From Pomphorhynchus laevis (lineage: Eukaryota; Acanthocephala; Palaeacanthocephala; Echinorhynchida; Pomphorhynchidae), in NCBI GenBank assembly GCA_012934845.2, contig WNNJ02002385.1, forward strand, positions 1 to 64,000: a DNA stretch of 64,000 nucleotides. Reading direction: 5' to 3'. Positions 44,310 to 55,264 of this stretch are shown piece after piece (position 1 is the first letter of the stretch; each line of letters opens with the position of its first letter). The position numbers and the translations under genes are program-made. Under the pieces are notes generated by a model. The model did no database searches. It worked only from the letters and a program-made list of their open reading frames with translations, and was not told the origin of the DNA.

Positions 44310-46345
44310 TTGTTAACACCCTCACCGTCGCTTGCACCACTCTCCATGGTTTGACATCCAATGCCCACTATCAATGCGTCGACTCTGTTATGCTTTTCGA
44401 GTCTATCACCGCTCTCTCAGACTTGATATCCGCTCGCTCACTCCGTCTCTCCGTTATTCCTATCTTGCTCAGTCTCATCTCCACCTATTACGTACCAAAT
44501 GCAACTCCTCCTGGCAGCATAAAATCAACACTTCATTAAAATCTAAGTCTCTCTGGCATACTTTTGATTAAATCCTTTCTCGCGCCTCTCCGTCTTGTAA
44601 CATCAATCCCCATGATTATTCGTCATTTCTTCAGACCAAAGTATCCACGTTGCTCTCTCACAACCCCGTCTCGATTCCGTCTCAGTGCTACTTTTCTCAC
44701 ATCATCCTCCCGAAACTCTTTCATCTTATCCCTGTCTCACCGGCTGAAGCCTTATCTGCCTTCATGTACTTGTCCAACAAAACCTCATCTGCCGATCCCC
44801 TGCCTACCCCCATACTTAAATCCATATGCTCATCGATATCCCCTTTCTTCACAACATTGTTTAACTCGTACATCCGCAGTCGTATCTTCCCTTCACAATA
44901 AAAATCCACCATAGTTCGTCCCCTCCTTAAGAAACAATCGCTCGACCCCTCACTATCTTCTAACTATCGCCAGATTTCACTCCTCCCTACTCTTTCTAAG
45001 CTCTTAGAGATCCTTATCTTAACACAGATCAACGTTTATCTATCTTCATCTAATCTGCACCCTCCTTACCAATCCGCTTTCCGCTTTTGTCACTCCACAG
45101 AAATCGCATGCATGAAAGTTTACAACGATCTACTCATTTCTCGTTAACAGGTTCTATATAGTGTTCTCATTTCCCTCGACCACCCATCCGCCTTCGACAT
45201 CGTCGACCATTCCATCCTCCTTTCTTGCCTTCGTTATGATTACGACTTTTCTTCCTCGTCCGGAGCATGGCTTGCCTCATTTCTATCCGACCGTTCTTTT
45301 CGCGTTTGTTCTAATTCATCATCCTCTTCTTCCATACCTATTTTCTGCGGGGTCCGACAAGGTTCAGTTTTAGGTCCCCTGCTTTTATCTCTTCTACTTC
45401 GCGATATCTCTCGGTTTATCAAACCTTACTCCTTTAACGTCATGCAATACACCGATGACATCATCATGTATGCTCATGCACCCGTTCATCGCATACACGA
45501 TATCGCAATTTCTGCCTCCAAATGTCTTTCTTCCATCCACAAACGTCTCTCCCATCTTCGTCTCGTTCTAAACCCAGACAAGTTTAAAATAATGTGGATC
45601 CTCCCCCGTCAACCTAACATATCCACTGCCTCTGTATCTTTTGCATAATCAATCATCCCCGTAGTTCACAATCTCACTTTCTTAGGATTCCATTTCGATG
45701 ATCACCTTTCCCTTTAACCTTCGTCCGCGACAAGGTCCGTTCGTCTAACTTAATTCTCTGTGACATCCGCCGTATCCGCCCCCTTATCGACTTCTGTTCC
45801 TGTATGTCTCTTCTTTCATCGATTCTTTTCCCTAAAATCGATTACTGCATCAGCCTCTTCGCCAATTCTTCAAAATCCATCATCCCACCCCTACAACGCA
45901 TCATTAACTCCGCCGGTCGCGTTCTCCTAGGTCTCAGTCGCTTTGATCACACATCCACATATCTTGCTCAACTCTCCTGGTTTAACCATCTACATCCGCA
46001 TACAACTCCGTCTGCTCGTAACTCATCGTCTCATCGCTGTCGGCTCTCCATCTTTCAGCAACCTCCATTTCTTAGACGACACTCGTCTCACCTCTTTATC
46101 ACTGCGTTCTCGTCATTCCCTCTTACTCTACGTTCCAAATTACTCTAACAACTACGGTCTGCGACCCTTCCTAGTCGCCACCTCACTCGCATGGAATCAG
46201 CTCCCACGCGACGTCCGCCGCGCTCCCTCCTTTATTGCCTTCAAATGCTGCCTCAGTATCCGACTCTTCGAAACATGATTTAAATTTGTGTTGTTGTGGT
46301 CATGTAGGCGTGAGCCGGCACGCATTTGTCACGTAAAAATAAACT
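44310..46345 (+). mobile_element. L2-like LINE copy C, 5'-truncated, broken
   Basis: It is nearly collinear with copy B: the linker DIQCPLSMRRL, RT blocks RSRIFPSQ, FRFCHSTEIACMKVYN, FSSSSGAWLASFLSD, then catalytic YTDDIIMYAHAPVHRI (A to T in YADD), SKCLSSIHKRLSHLRLVLNP, LLSSILFPKIDYCISLF, IINSAGRVLLGLSRFDHTS, LDDTRLTSLSLRSRHSLLLY and the tail GTGAGCCGGCACGCATTTGT then CACGTAAAAATAAA. At least six frame changes or stops occur. It encodes no endonuclease part, so it inserted 5'-truncated. Confidence 0.88.
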
Positions 46346-46948
46346 TTTTAAGAAACTTTCTCTCAAATCCCAAAATCCGATGTTCCATCGATAGTACGCC
46401 AATAACTCATCGGATTGTTACAGTCTACATTCTACCAACTTAATGTATATTAGAGGCACTTTCGATCTTATAAAATTCATATAGAAGATTCTTGGCGTTC
46501 AATAAATGCAATTATAAGAGGCTTACTATCAGGAAGTGATGAATAAGAAGTCCCTACTTTACTCAGTCATAAAGAAAGCTTGACTTTAAGAAAGTTTGCA
46601 ACGTCATATGTAAGAAATTACCAGCCAAAAACGAAAGCACCTCTTTTTATTTATTCAATACTTTGACCCCATTTAAAGTTCAAAGAGTTATTCAAGCTGC
46701 CCCTAAGCTAAGACTAATGAAATGTACTGTGCTTTTAATCATGACAGAAAGAATACATAATACATTGTTCATACATAAAGAATGCTGAATGGAAAAATAA
46801 AAATACAAGAAATAAACTTAAATACGGTCTATTAAAGATTTGAAATCAAAAATTAGACTTCCAAATTAGACTCTTGAAACCTATCTGAATTAAAAAAGAT
46901 CTATTTTTACGTGGTAAGTGTGTGCAATATAAAATATCATATCCTTTT
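46346..46948. other. unique AT-rich DNA
   Basis: No gene was recognised. One copy of a ~45-bp direct repeat (AAATACGGTCTATTAAAGAT...) lies at 46,816-46,860; its partner is at 47,238-47,282. Confidence 0.4.
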
Positions 46949-47236
46949 CTAATTGCCATTGGTATCGTGCTCTCCAGTAAATTTTTGACCAAGATTTTTG
47001 AAATCTATATGAGTCTTAAAAAAGAAAGGTGTCCTTGTACCATTAAATTGACTATGAATATGTAAACATATTACACCTGTTTGCAATGCTTTGTCAATAT
47101 ATTGTAATGTATTTTGTTTTTGAAATCTAAGTAATAAGTTAAAAGCAGTTATGTTCCAATCTGAGAAAATGAAACGATCATTCAGCTCAGTTTTCTTACC
47201 AATCTTCCATTGATTAGTAATACAATAAAGAAACAT
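46949..47236 (-). CDS. unrecognised open frame of 95 codons
   Basis: The frame begins MFLYCITNQWKIGKKTELND and continues RFIFSDWNITAFNLLLRFQK, then QNTLQYIDKALQTGVICLH. It is long for such AT-rich sequence and of balanced composition, but I do not recognise it. It lies almost exactly between two direct repeats (46,816-46,860 and 47,238-47,282), which suggests a small inserted unit. No splice or promoter signal was identified. It may be an exon, a transposon piece or chance. Confidence 0.2.
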   Translation of the reverse strand: MFLYCITNQWKIGKKTELNDRFIFSDWNITAFNLLLRFQKQNTLQYIDKALQTGVICLHIHSQFNGTRTPFFFKTHIDFKNLGQKFTGEHDTNGN

Positions 47237-47289
47237 AAATACGATCTAATAAAGATTTTAAATCTAAAATTAGACTCCCTAATTAAATA

Positions 47290-47899
47290 TTTCAACGATA
47301 ATCAAGGCAAAATACTATTACTGTCAGTGATATAACTATAGATGTGTATGTTAAGGAACACCAATATTCTTAAACAAAATACAGAGACTACATTGGACTT
47401 ATCAATGTTTAATACTTAAGATTGAATAATTGATTTAATATGGGATATGAACATTTATATGAATTTGCACGATTGTGGATTGAAAGCATATATAATTTGC
47501 TTTAATATATAATTTGCTTCTAATTTTAAGTTAATATGATTGTGGATAACAAAATGTTCAATTGAAAGCAATATCCGAAAAATAATAGGACAATATAATC
47601 AAAGATAATACAACAGATTGTGAAGAAATTGTATTATGGAATATTATATTTATACTAATGAAGGGATGTACCAATATCCCAAAATTATCTAAACCAATTA
47701 TTATTTCCTATTCGTTATTAATTGTGGATGAAATATTCCTGACTAGGAAATTAAGAATCTTTCTAGGATAAAAACACTTTTTCTATAAATACTGTTGTGG
47801 CTTTAGAAAGTACACATGAACTGTAATAACTTAGAAAGAATAAAGCAATTTAAATAAAAAGTAACAAGTAATAACATATATGAATTCGCATCATTCCTC
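47290..47899. other. unique AT-rich DNA
   Basis: Nothing recognised. Confidence 0.4.
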
Positions 47900-48710
47900 T
47901 ATCCGTATGTTCTAAGTATCTTGGAGGTTTTCAATTGCGAACAGAACGAATACATTTTTTATCAAGATTAACTCGCAGTTGTCGGTCGTTTCTTTTTTCG
48001 GAGTATAAGGGACTAATTATATCTCTATCATTCAGGCGTTTATCGTTGAGAGGTTCGCGGTATTCATCGTATTTTGTGCTTCTGTCGTAAAATTATCAAT
48101 TCGGCATTTTAGAATTTATATAGGTTGTTTCCCTATTTGCATGCTGATTTTATGCGTCTTCTTTGCTATATCGCGATTTTCCACGATTTGTGGTATTTGT
48201 TTTTGTGAAATTAGCGAATACTTCAGGTTGGCTTCGATAATTTTTGCGGGTGTAACAAGAGGAAAATACTTGCTGCTTCTATCATGTTGCTTGATAAGCG
48301 CAGTATCATAATTGAGCATCTAATCGTTAGCGTTTCCATTGTTAATGGGAACGCTAATGGGAAGGCTGATATTCGATTTGATTACGGCGTTTATGTCTAA
48401 GCACCCTATAATAAGGACTTTCGTTAGTGCTGATACCCAAAAGGCTACGGAGTCAAGTAAGTAATGGAAGAAGCACTTCCTCTTAACTAATAATTGGTAC
48501 TTATTTTGTTCTCAAATCTAACAATATTCCGCTGCAAAATAGGCGACGTATCTCTCGGCTTGGTCATTTAATCGAGGGTTATAAGGTGTTGAGTCACTTG
48601 ACGATATACCTTTCGAAAACAAATATTTCTTTATTTTTCGCGAAGTAAAGCAGGTTCCGTTATCTGAGTATATGTGTATATAATATTTGTATATATAATA
48701 TATGCACATA
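47900..48710 (-). mobile_element. Gypsy element remnant: integrase part only
   Basis: The minus strand shows an integrase core segment (YSDNGTCFTSRKIKKYLFSK, YNPRLNDQAERY) and, further on, the integrase C-terminal tail (HDRSSKYFPLVTPAKIIEAN), matching the layout of the Gypsy at 30.6 kb though from a different copy. No LTRs were found. It is a broken fossil with many changes, clearly older than the 30.6-kb element. Confidence 0.7.
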
Positions 48711-49149
48711 TAATATATGTCTATATTATATATTAAATATTATATATTATAATATTTAGAATATATGCATATGTAATATGCATATATAACCTCTGAAAAA
48801 TAGTCTTAAATAATTTGTCCGAGATTAGTATAAATAATCTCGGACAAATTAATGGATAGTATAATTTTAACATTGGGTAGTTGGAATATGGTTTCTAACA
48901 AAACTTTGACTTAATTTAATGATTTCAATACAGATAAAATAATTTACCTTTAAGAAGTCAATACCTCTTTCGTTCTTCCTTAAGAAGAACGAAAGAGGCC
49001 TTGCACTGATTATTCAGAGGCACCTTCCCCTAAATTAGAATATAACAATACACAGATGTGAGGGAACGTGCTAATATATTCTGTGCTTTTAATCATATCA
49101 GAATAGAAGTATGTAATAAATATATCTCGTCAACTACTCATTCAATACC
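48711..49149. other. AT-rich spacer with two perfect hairpins
   Basis: Hairpins: 48,812-48,850 (16-bp stem, AATTTGTCCGAGATTA) and 48,964-48,998 (15-bp stem, CCTCTTTCGTTCTTC). Otherwise an ATATAT-rich run at 48,670-48,785. Confidence 0.6.
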
Positions 49150-49445
49150 TACGTTTCACGTTTATATATTTTGCTTCTAATTTTAAGTTAATATAATTGT
49201 GCAGTCATTGTTACGATTGAAATTTTTGATGACACTGCACGTTGCTTTAATCCTATCTATAAATAAACAGCAGTACGCTACATTTCAGTATTAGTGGACC
49301 TCATCAGCTCCTGATCAAATACCAATGTTTTACGGTTTTGGTCCGGTTGGCTGACGATCACTCAACTCGTCTGCTGTATTGATAATTAGATCGAATGAAA
49401 TATTTTCGTCATACATTTTGCAAATATTATTGAAATAATTAGCCC
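49150..49445 (+). repeat. TR390 copy D
   Basis: All blocks of the unit recur: GTTGCTTTAATCC, AGTACGCTACATTTCAGTAT, ACCTCATCAGCTCCTGATC, ACGATCACTCAACTCGTCTG and TTTTCGTCATACATTTTGC. A single copy, more diverged at its end. Confidence 0.75.
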
Positions 49446-50232
49446 TATTAATATGGCTTAAGTTTTCCTTTGTTCAGGGATCACTTTATAAGCGAGGAAT
49501 ATACTACCTTTCAAACGCTCTTATTGCATGCCTATAATTGTTCTACTCATTAACATTCCACAAATTAGACTTAAATGACCAAGGTTTTATTCCAGGATGT
49601 GACTTAATACATTTATAAAATTTATATATGAGATCACAATAAGCAATTTATTAAAAACAATAAAGAAGGGATAATAAATAAATTCAGAAGAAATAAAATA
49701 TAAGGTATTATTAAATAAGAAACTACCGATACTGCAAAAAATTTGTTTTTATTTTAGGAAGGGTTCCGAGAATTAAAGTGCTGTGAAAAATGGAAAATAT
49801 ATAAAGAAATATATAATATCGACATTAGAAAATTGAATGGTTAACTAGAATTACAGAATAAAAAGTTAAAAAATACACTGTAATATTTTACACAATTTGA
49901 AATTAATAATTTAACAATTGATATAATTTGCAGATACGCTATGATTTGATTTATCGTAATGCGTACAATTACATTACAATTTAAATTAATTAAATCTAAG
50001 AACAAGTTGTAATTAGCTAATTAAAATTTAGTTTTTTCTCTTTACTATTAAGTGCGAGAAGTTTTTATTGATATTTTACATCGTGTAATTTGCCCATTCT
50101 AATGCTATTATAAATTTGTTATTGTATTCTGGCGGTTTAATATAACGATAGATATTGCTGCGGTCTCTAGATAACTTGACATTATTGCGGTGATAGAGAT
50201 GGGGATATTATTCTCATTATCATAAGAATAAT
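49446..50232. other. unique AT-rich DNA
   Basis: No gene recognised. Confidence 0.4.
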
Positions 50233-50440
50233 ATGGACGATAAGAAAAATAAACCCTCAAGCAAATATAAATATTTGGATGAAATTGAATTTACAGAATC
50301 CTTAAATGTTTTGATAAATCAAAATTTTGTAAAAGTAGGGGCATTTATATTTAGACGAATAGAAGGTGTTCAAATGGGAGTAATTGTAATTACTATAATG
50401 CAATTACTAATATACTTCAATGAGAGTATATTAGTAAAAA
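50233..50440 (+). mobile_element. Naiad-type PLE RT fragment
   Basis: The frame reads LDEIEFTESLNVLINQNFVK then VGAFIFRRIEGVQMG, the same text as ESLNILINQNFLKVGTSIFR / QIIGLQ at 54.3 kb. Naiad-type PLE RTs have YRQ-x-IGIPMG at this place. It is cut at about 50,440 by the tail of L2-like copy D. Confidence 0.65.
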
Positions 50441-50444
50441 GGGA

Positions 50445-52865
50445 TTTAATTTTACGTGTCAAATGAGTGCCGGCGCACGCTTACGCGACCACGAATAAAA
50501 ATAAATCACGTGTCGAGAAGGTTGGAACGGAGGCGGTATTTGAATATGATAAAGAATGGAGCGTGGAGGACATCGAGAGGGAGCTAATTCCAGGCGAGTG
50601 GGAACGCGACGAAGAAGGATCGAAGACCATAGTTTTTGGAGTAATTGGGCACGTGAAGTAAGAAGGAATGACGGGAACGCAGCGATAGAGAGGTGGACGA
50701 GTGTCGTCTAAGAAAGGAAGGTTGATGAACGATGGGGAGCCGTCAGCGATAAGACGAAAATTAACGAGAAGAAGGCGGACTTGGATGCGGATGTAAATGA
50801 TGGGCCAGGAGAGTTGGGCAAGATACGTGGATGTGTGGTCGAAGCGACGGAGACGTAGGAACACTCGAACGGAGGAGTTAATGATGCTTAGTAGGGGTAA
50901 TATGATTGATTTTGGGGAATTGGCGAAAATGCTGAGGCAGTAATCGACCTTGTCACGGACGAAGGGTTTAAGGAAAAGGTGATCATCAAAATGGAAGCCT
51001 AGGAAAGTGAGATTGTGAACTATATGGATGAATGATTAGGCAAAAGATACAGGGAGAGATATGTTAGTGTTACGGTGGCGGATTCTCATTTTTGGACTTG
51101 TCGGGGTTTAGAACTTGATGAAAATGGGATAGACGTTTGTAGATAGAAGAAAGACAGTTGGAGGTAGAAATAACGATATCGTGTATGCGATAGGGGTACA
51201 TGAGCATAGATGAGGATGTCATCAGCGTATTGCATGACGTTAAAGGAGTAAGGTTTGATAAACGGAGAAAGATCGTTTAGGAGAAGAGAGAAAATCAGAG
51301 GACCTAGAACTGAACCTTGTGTTACTTCTCAGAAAATAGGGATGAAAGGGGATGATGATAAATTAGAACAGACGCGAAAAGAAAGGTCGGATAGATATGT
51401 GACAAACCATGCTATGGAGAAGGAAGAATATCCGTAATCATAACGAAGGCGTGAAAGGAGGGAGTGGTCGACGATGTCGAAGGTGGATGAGATATCGAAT
51501 GAGATGAGTACACCATATAGAGCATTGTCACGAGAAATGATTAGGTCGTTGTAAACTTTCATGCAGGCGATTTCTGAGTGATTAGATCAGGAAACGAATG
51601 GGAAAAGAGTGTACAGATTGGATGATTAGAGATAAACGTTGATCTGCATTAAGATGATGCGTTCTTAGAGCATAGAAAGATTAGGGAGGAGTAAAATGAA
51701 GTGATAGCTAGAATGAAGATAGGGGGTCGAGCGATTGTTTCTTAAGGAGGGGACAAAACCATTGCGGATTTACATTGTGAAGGTAAGATACGACTGCAGA
51801 TGGTGAGGAAAAGTGTTATCGATGAGCGTATGGATTTAAGTATGGGGGTGGGCAGGAGATCGTCAGGTGAGATTTTCTTGTGCAAACACATGAAGACAGA
51901 TAAAACTTCAGCAGGTGAGACAGGGAGAAGATTACATAGTTTCGGGAGAATGGTGCGAGGCGGGGAAGAGTGTGATGGGATGGATACGGGGTCGTGAGAG
52001 ATCAGCGTGGATACTTTGGTATGAAGAAATGGCGAATAATAACGGGGATTGATGTTGCAAGACGAAGAGGAGCGAGAAAGGATTGAGTTAAAAGTATGCC
52101 AGAGAAACTCAGAATTGAATGAAGTGATAATTTTATGCTGCCAGGAGGAGTTGCATTTGGTACGTATTAGGTTGAAATGAGACCGACTAAGATCAAGATC
52201 GGAATCACGGAGAGTCGGAGTGAGCGACCGGATATAACGTTCTAGAGAGCGGTGATATAATCGAAAAGCGTGTCGGAGTCGATGCTTTGAGAGTAAGCAT
52301 TGGATGACAAACCATGGGGCACGGTACAACATGTACCGTGCCCACAAGGGTATTTGTGGGCACGGTACCCTTGGTATTTGTGGGCACGGTGCCCTTGATA
52401 TTTGTAGGCAAATACCCTTGTCAAACCATGCGGCACGGTGATAGACAGATCGGAGATGGACAGTGAGGTGTAGACAGAAAACGATCGATGACATCAATTA
52501 TGTCGAGTGCACCGCCAATGATATGTGTGGGGCAGTGGATATGAGTATGTAGTTGGATAGAGTGTTTATGAACCGGATGGAGTTGGTGGAAGAGGGACGG
52601 TCGAGGTTGATATTGAAATCGCCATGAACGAGTGAAGGGATGAAGGACAAAGATTAGTTAGACAGGAGGTCAGCGAGTTCGGTAAAATATAAGGAGATAG
52701 GCGCAGATGAACCAGGACGATATACAATGGCGAGATCTAGAGTGATCAGGCTAGAAGAACGACAAGTGAGCAATTCAAAAGAGCAAGGACTGAAGTGTGG
52801 AGTGATTTTGCGAAAAGTTGCGGGGGTGACGAGCGAATGTGACAATGCCGTCATTTCAACAATGC
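50445..52865 (-). mobile_element. L2-like LINE copy D, APE + RT, broken, YADD kept
   Basis: The minus strand starts in the endonuclease (LAIVYRPGSSAPISLYFTEL, VHGDFNIN), continues through the linker (YRAPWFVIQCLLSKHRLRH), RT (LPVSPAEVLSVFMCLHKKIS, MKVYNDLIISRD, ISFDISSTFDIVDHSLLSRL), and catalytic QYADDILIYAH (about 51,220). The C-terminus (FLDDTRPPLYRCVPVIPSYF) and the tail TGCGCCGGCACTCATTTGAC end it next to a Naiad-type fragment. The RT active site is the only intact one among the L2-like copies here. Many frame changes are present. A short minisatellite (52,325-52,440) interrupts the linker. Confidence 0.85.
52325..52440 (-). repeat. ~27-bp minisatellite inside L2 copy D
   Basis: Three or so copies of a GGTATTTGTGGGCACGGTAC-type unit, framed by two versions of the LINE's own CCGTGCCCCATGGTTTG / CCGTGCCGCATGGTTTG text. 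It looks like a local template-switch or slippage expansion of LINE sequence. Confidence 0.7.
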
Positions 52866-53090
52866 CGCCTGGCTATTGGCCATCACCAGGTAAGGGCCAA
52901 TAGCCAGGTCGCGTAGCGCGTGGAGTGAAGGTGGTAGATCTTTATAGATATTGTTCCAGCCTGCAACCGCCTTAAGCAGGGCAGCTCCCTGTCAGACGCT
53001 GCTGTATGGCCCGTTGTAAGTTTAGTTTGAGTCAACTAAACTAGGTGGCGACACCGAAAAAGCAACGTTAAAAATTATGACTTAAAAGTT
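52866..53090. other. GC-richer junction segment
   Basis: It holds a 14-bp hairpin (CCTGGCTATTGGCC at 52,868-52,881 with its inverse at 52,895-52,908) and unique sequence that leads into the PLE. Possibly the PLE's 5' region. Confidence 0.4.
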
Positions 53091-53092
53091 AC

Positions 53093-54930
53093 ATGTACTC
53101 AACTCGATTGAAAAAATACGTAAGTACTAATGATTTTAATTTTAGATCTTTTAAATGTAACAGAAAAAATTGTATAGTTTGTGATGTTATAAATAATAAT
53201 TGTATTGTAAGTAATACGACAAACAAATGTTTTTCGTTAAATATTAATAATAATTGTAACTGCAATACCGCAGGTGTAGTGTATCTAATACAATGCACAT
53301 GTGGATTGCAATATATAGGAAAAACATATCAAATGTTAAAAACTAGGTTTAGGCAATACTAAAAAAATACCAAAAACTAGGTTGTCAAACTATATTTCAT
53401 AAACATATTAATAGGACATTAAAAGTCCTAATATTAATGGGACATAATATTAATGTCTTAATATTAATGTCCTAATATTAATAGGACATTAATTGGACAT
53501 GATATTAAAAACTGTAAATTATTTATTTTAGAACATATTATCGAAGAAAACATATCAATATTAAATCAAAAGCTATTACAAAGAAAAGATTTTTGGATTA
53601 AAACGCTTAATTCCATGTACGCATTAGGATTGAATGTCGTGGTACAAGGAATTGGCAGAAGTAGTATAATACATAATAAACAACTATATTATAATAATCC
53701 GGTTAAGCACAAACCAAGAAGTCATGGTGATAAAAGGAATAAGAAAAATAAACTTAAAAATATTAAAAATGATAAATATATTTATGAACAATTAGAAATA
53801 TTAAAACAACTTTTAAGAGATAATAAACTAAAAAAACTTTATGTAAATATAATAAGTTTTTCTAAAAATATCATTTGTCCAATAAATCAAAAATTAATTA
53901 ACGAATATGATAGGTTGAGTTATATAATAGACAGTTATTGTAATATTAAATACTATAATCGGACAATAAATGTTAATAATAACAATAGAAAATATACATT
54001 AAGCATAAACTTAATTAATAAATGTATAGATAACATAAATATAGGCAGACTTTTGAATAATTCTAAAAGTAAAGAAATAATAGGATCAGGTTTAAGTAAA
54101 TATATTCCTAAAATAAGGTATAAGTTGTTACTGCCATTAAGACTAAAAATTTGTAATTATAATAAAGAATTGAAATATCTAAGTAAAGATGATATTAGAA
54201 ACATTATAGAAACAGAATGCAATTGCAAAAGTGTTAATTTTGATTAAATAAATGAACAAATATGCACTCATAATCTAGAATTAATTGAAAACAATTATTA
54301 TTAGAATCCTTAAATATTTTAATAAATCAAAATTTTTTAAAGGTAGGGACATCTATATTTAGACAAATAATAGGTCTTCAATGGGTGGTAATAGTAGCCC
54401 AATTATAGCTGACTTATTTTTAAGCTTTATAGAATATGATTTTGTTCATAGCTGTTTAAAAAAATAAATCTAAATTATATAAAGATATGAAATTTATGTT
54501 TCGATATATTGATGATATATGTGTATTTAATTCTAGCAATTTTTATTCAATAAGCGAACAAATTTATCCAGGTAGCCCCATTCTTAATGAAACCAATATT
54601 AATGATAAAGAAGGTATATATCATAATTAACATTAATTACAATAATACATTAAATTAACATTAACTAAAACTACTATTAATTTATATCGTAAAGATGACA
54701 TATTTAAATTTACAAGAAACATATTTTTGCATGAGCATTCATGCATACCATATAATATAAAATATAATACATTAAATAATGAAATTTTAAGAATTGCAAC
54801 AATATGTAACGATATTGGCTTTCTTCAAAATCATTTAAATAATTTAATAGATACATATTTTAAACTAGGTTACTATAAAAATAACATCAAAGCAGAAAAT
54901 AGTAAAATATATAAATCAACACAATAATAT
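53093..54930 (+). mobile_element. Naiad-type PLE: N-terminal GIY-YIG, then RT; broken
   Basis: The first block (53,093-53,362) has a Cys cluster (CNRKNCIVC) and a GIY-YIG core, GVVYLIQCTCGLQYIGKT. A repeat-expanded, frame-broken piece (53,360-53,520) follows, then FWIKTLNSMYALGLNVVVQG, the usual end of this endonuclease, which continues in frame into a Lys/Asn-rich linker (53,615-54,247) ending ECNCKSVNF. The RT follows at 54,300-54,930 in pieces: ESLNILINQNFLKVG, EYDFVHSCLKK, catalytic FRYIDDICVFN (about 54,500), SLTKTTINLYRKDDI-like text and FLHEHSCIPYNIKYN. Endonuclease before RT is the permuted order of the Naiad group, opposite to the PLE at 0.8-2.0 kb. Several stops and frameshifts make it dead. 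Confidence 0.75.
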
Positions 54931-54944
54931 AAAGAATAAATTTA

Positions 54945-55264
54945 AACTCTTAAGTGGAAAATTTTTATGGATGGATAATAAATAATATACTTTGTATTAG
55001 AATAAGATACTATATAATCAAATTTCATCAGAGGAAATACGTCCTTAACACGTATTTGGCCCCGCTGATATGTTGGGTAGAGGAGTTAGGGGCCGAAATA
55101 TGATAGCATATCACTTCCTCCTGATGACCTCTAATCCTTATTCTGATACAACGTCTGTTATTTATTAGTCAATTCATAAAAATGACTTTTATTTTAAATT
55201 TCAATTTTTTTTATTTTAAAATTTTTTATAAAATTTTTTATAACAATTATTTATTTTATTTGAT
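54945..55264 (+). repeat. PLE 3'-flank repeat, copy 1
   Basis: Starts 20 bases after the PLE frame. Shares GGCCCCGCTG, TTGGGTAGAGGAGTTAGGGG, CTCCTGATGACCTCTAATCC and GTTATTTATTAGTCAATTCA with the copies at 26.3 kb (inverse) and 56.7 kb. It is cut at about 55,265 by an L2-like insertion. Confidence 0.75.

Noticed and set aside
55115-55150. CTGATGA in the PLE-flank repeat as a hammerhead core
   Set aside because: The GAAA lies upstream, too few bases remain for helix I, and helix II cannot be drawn.
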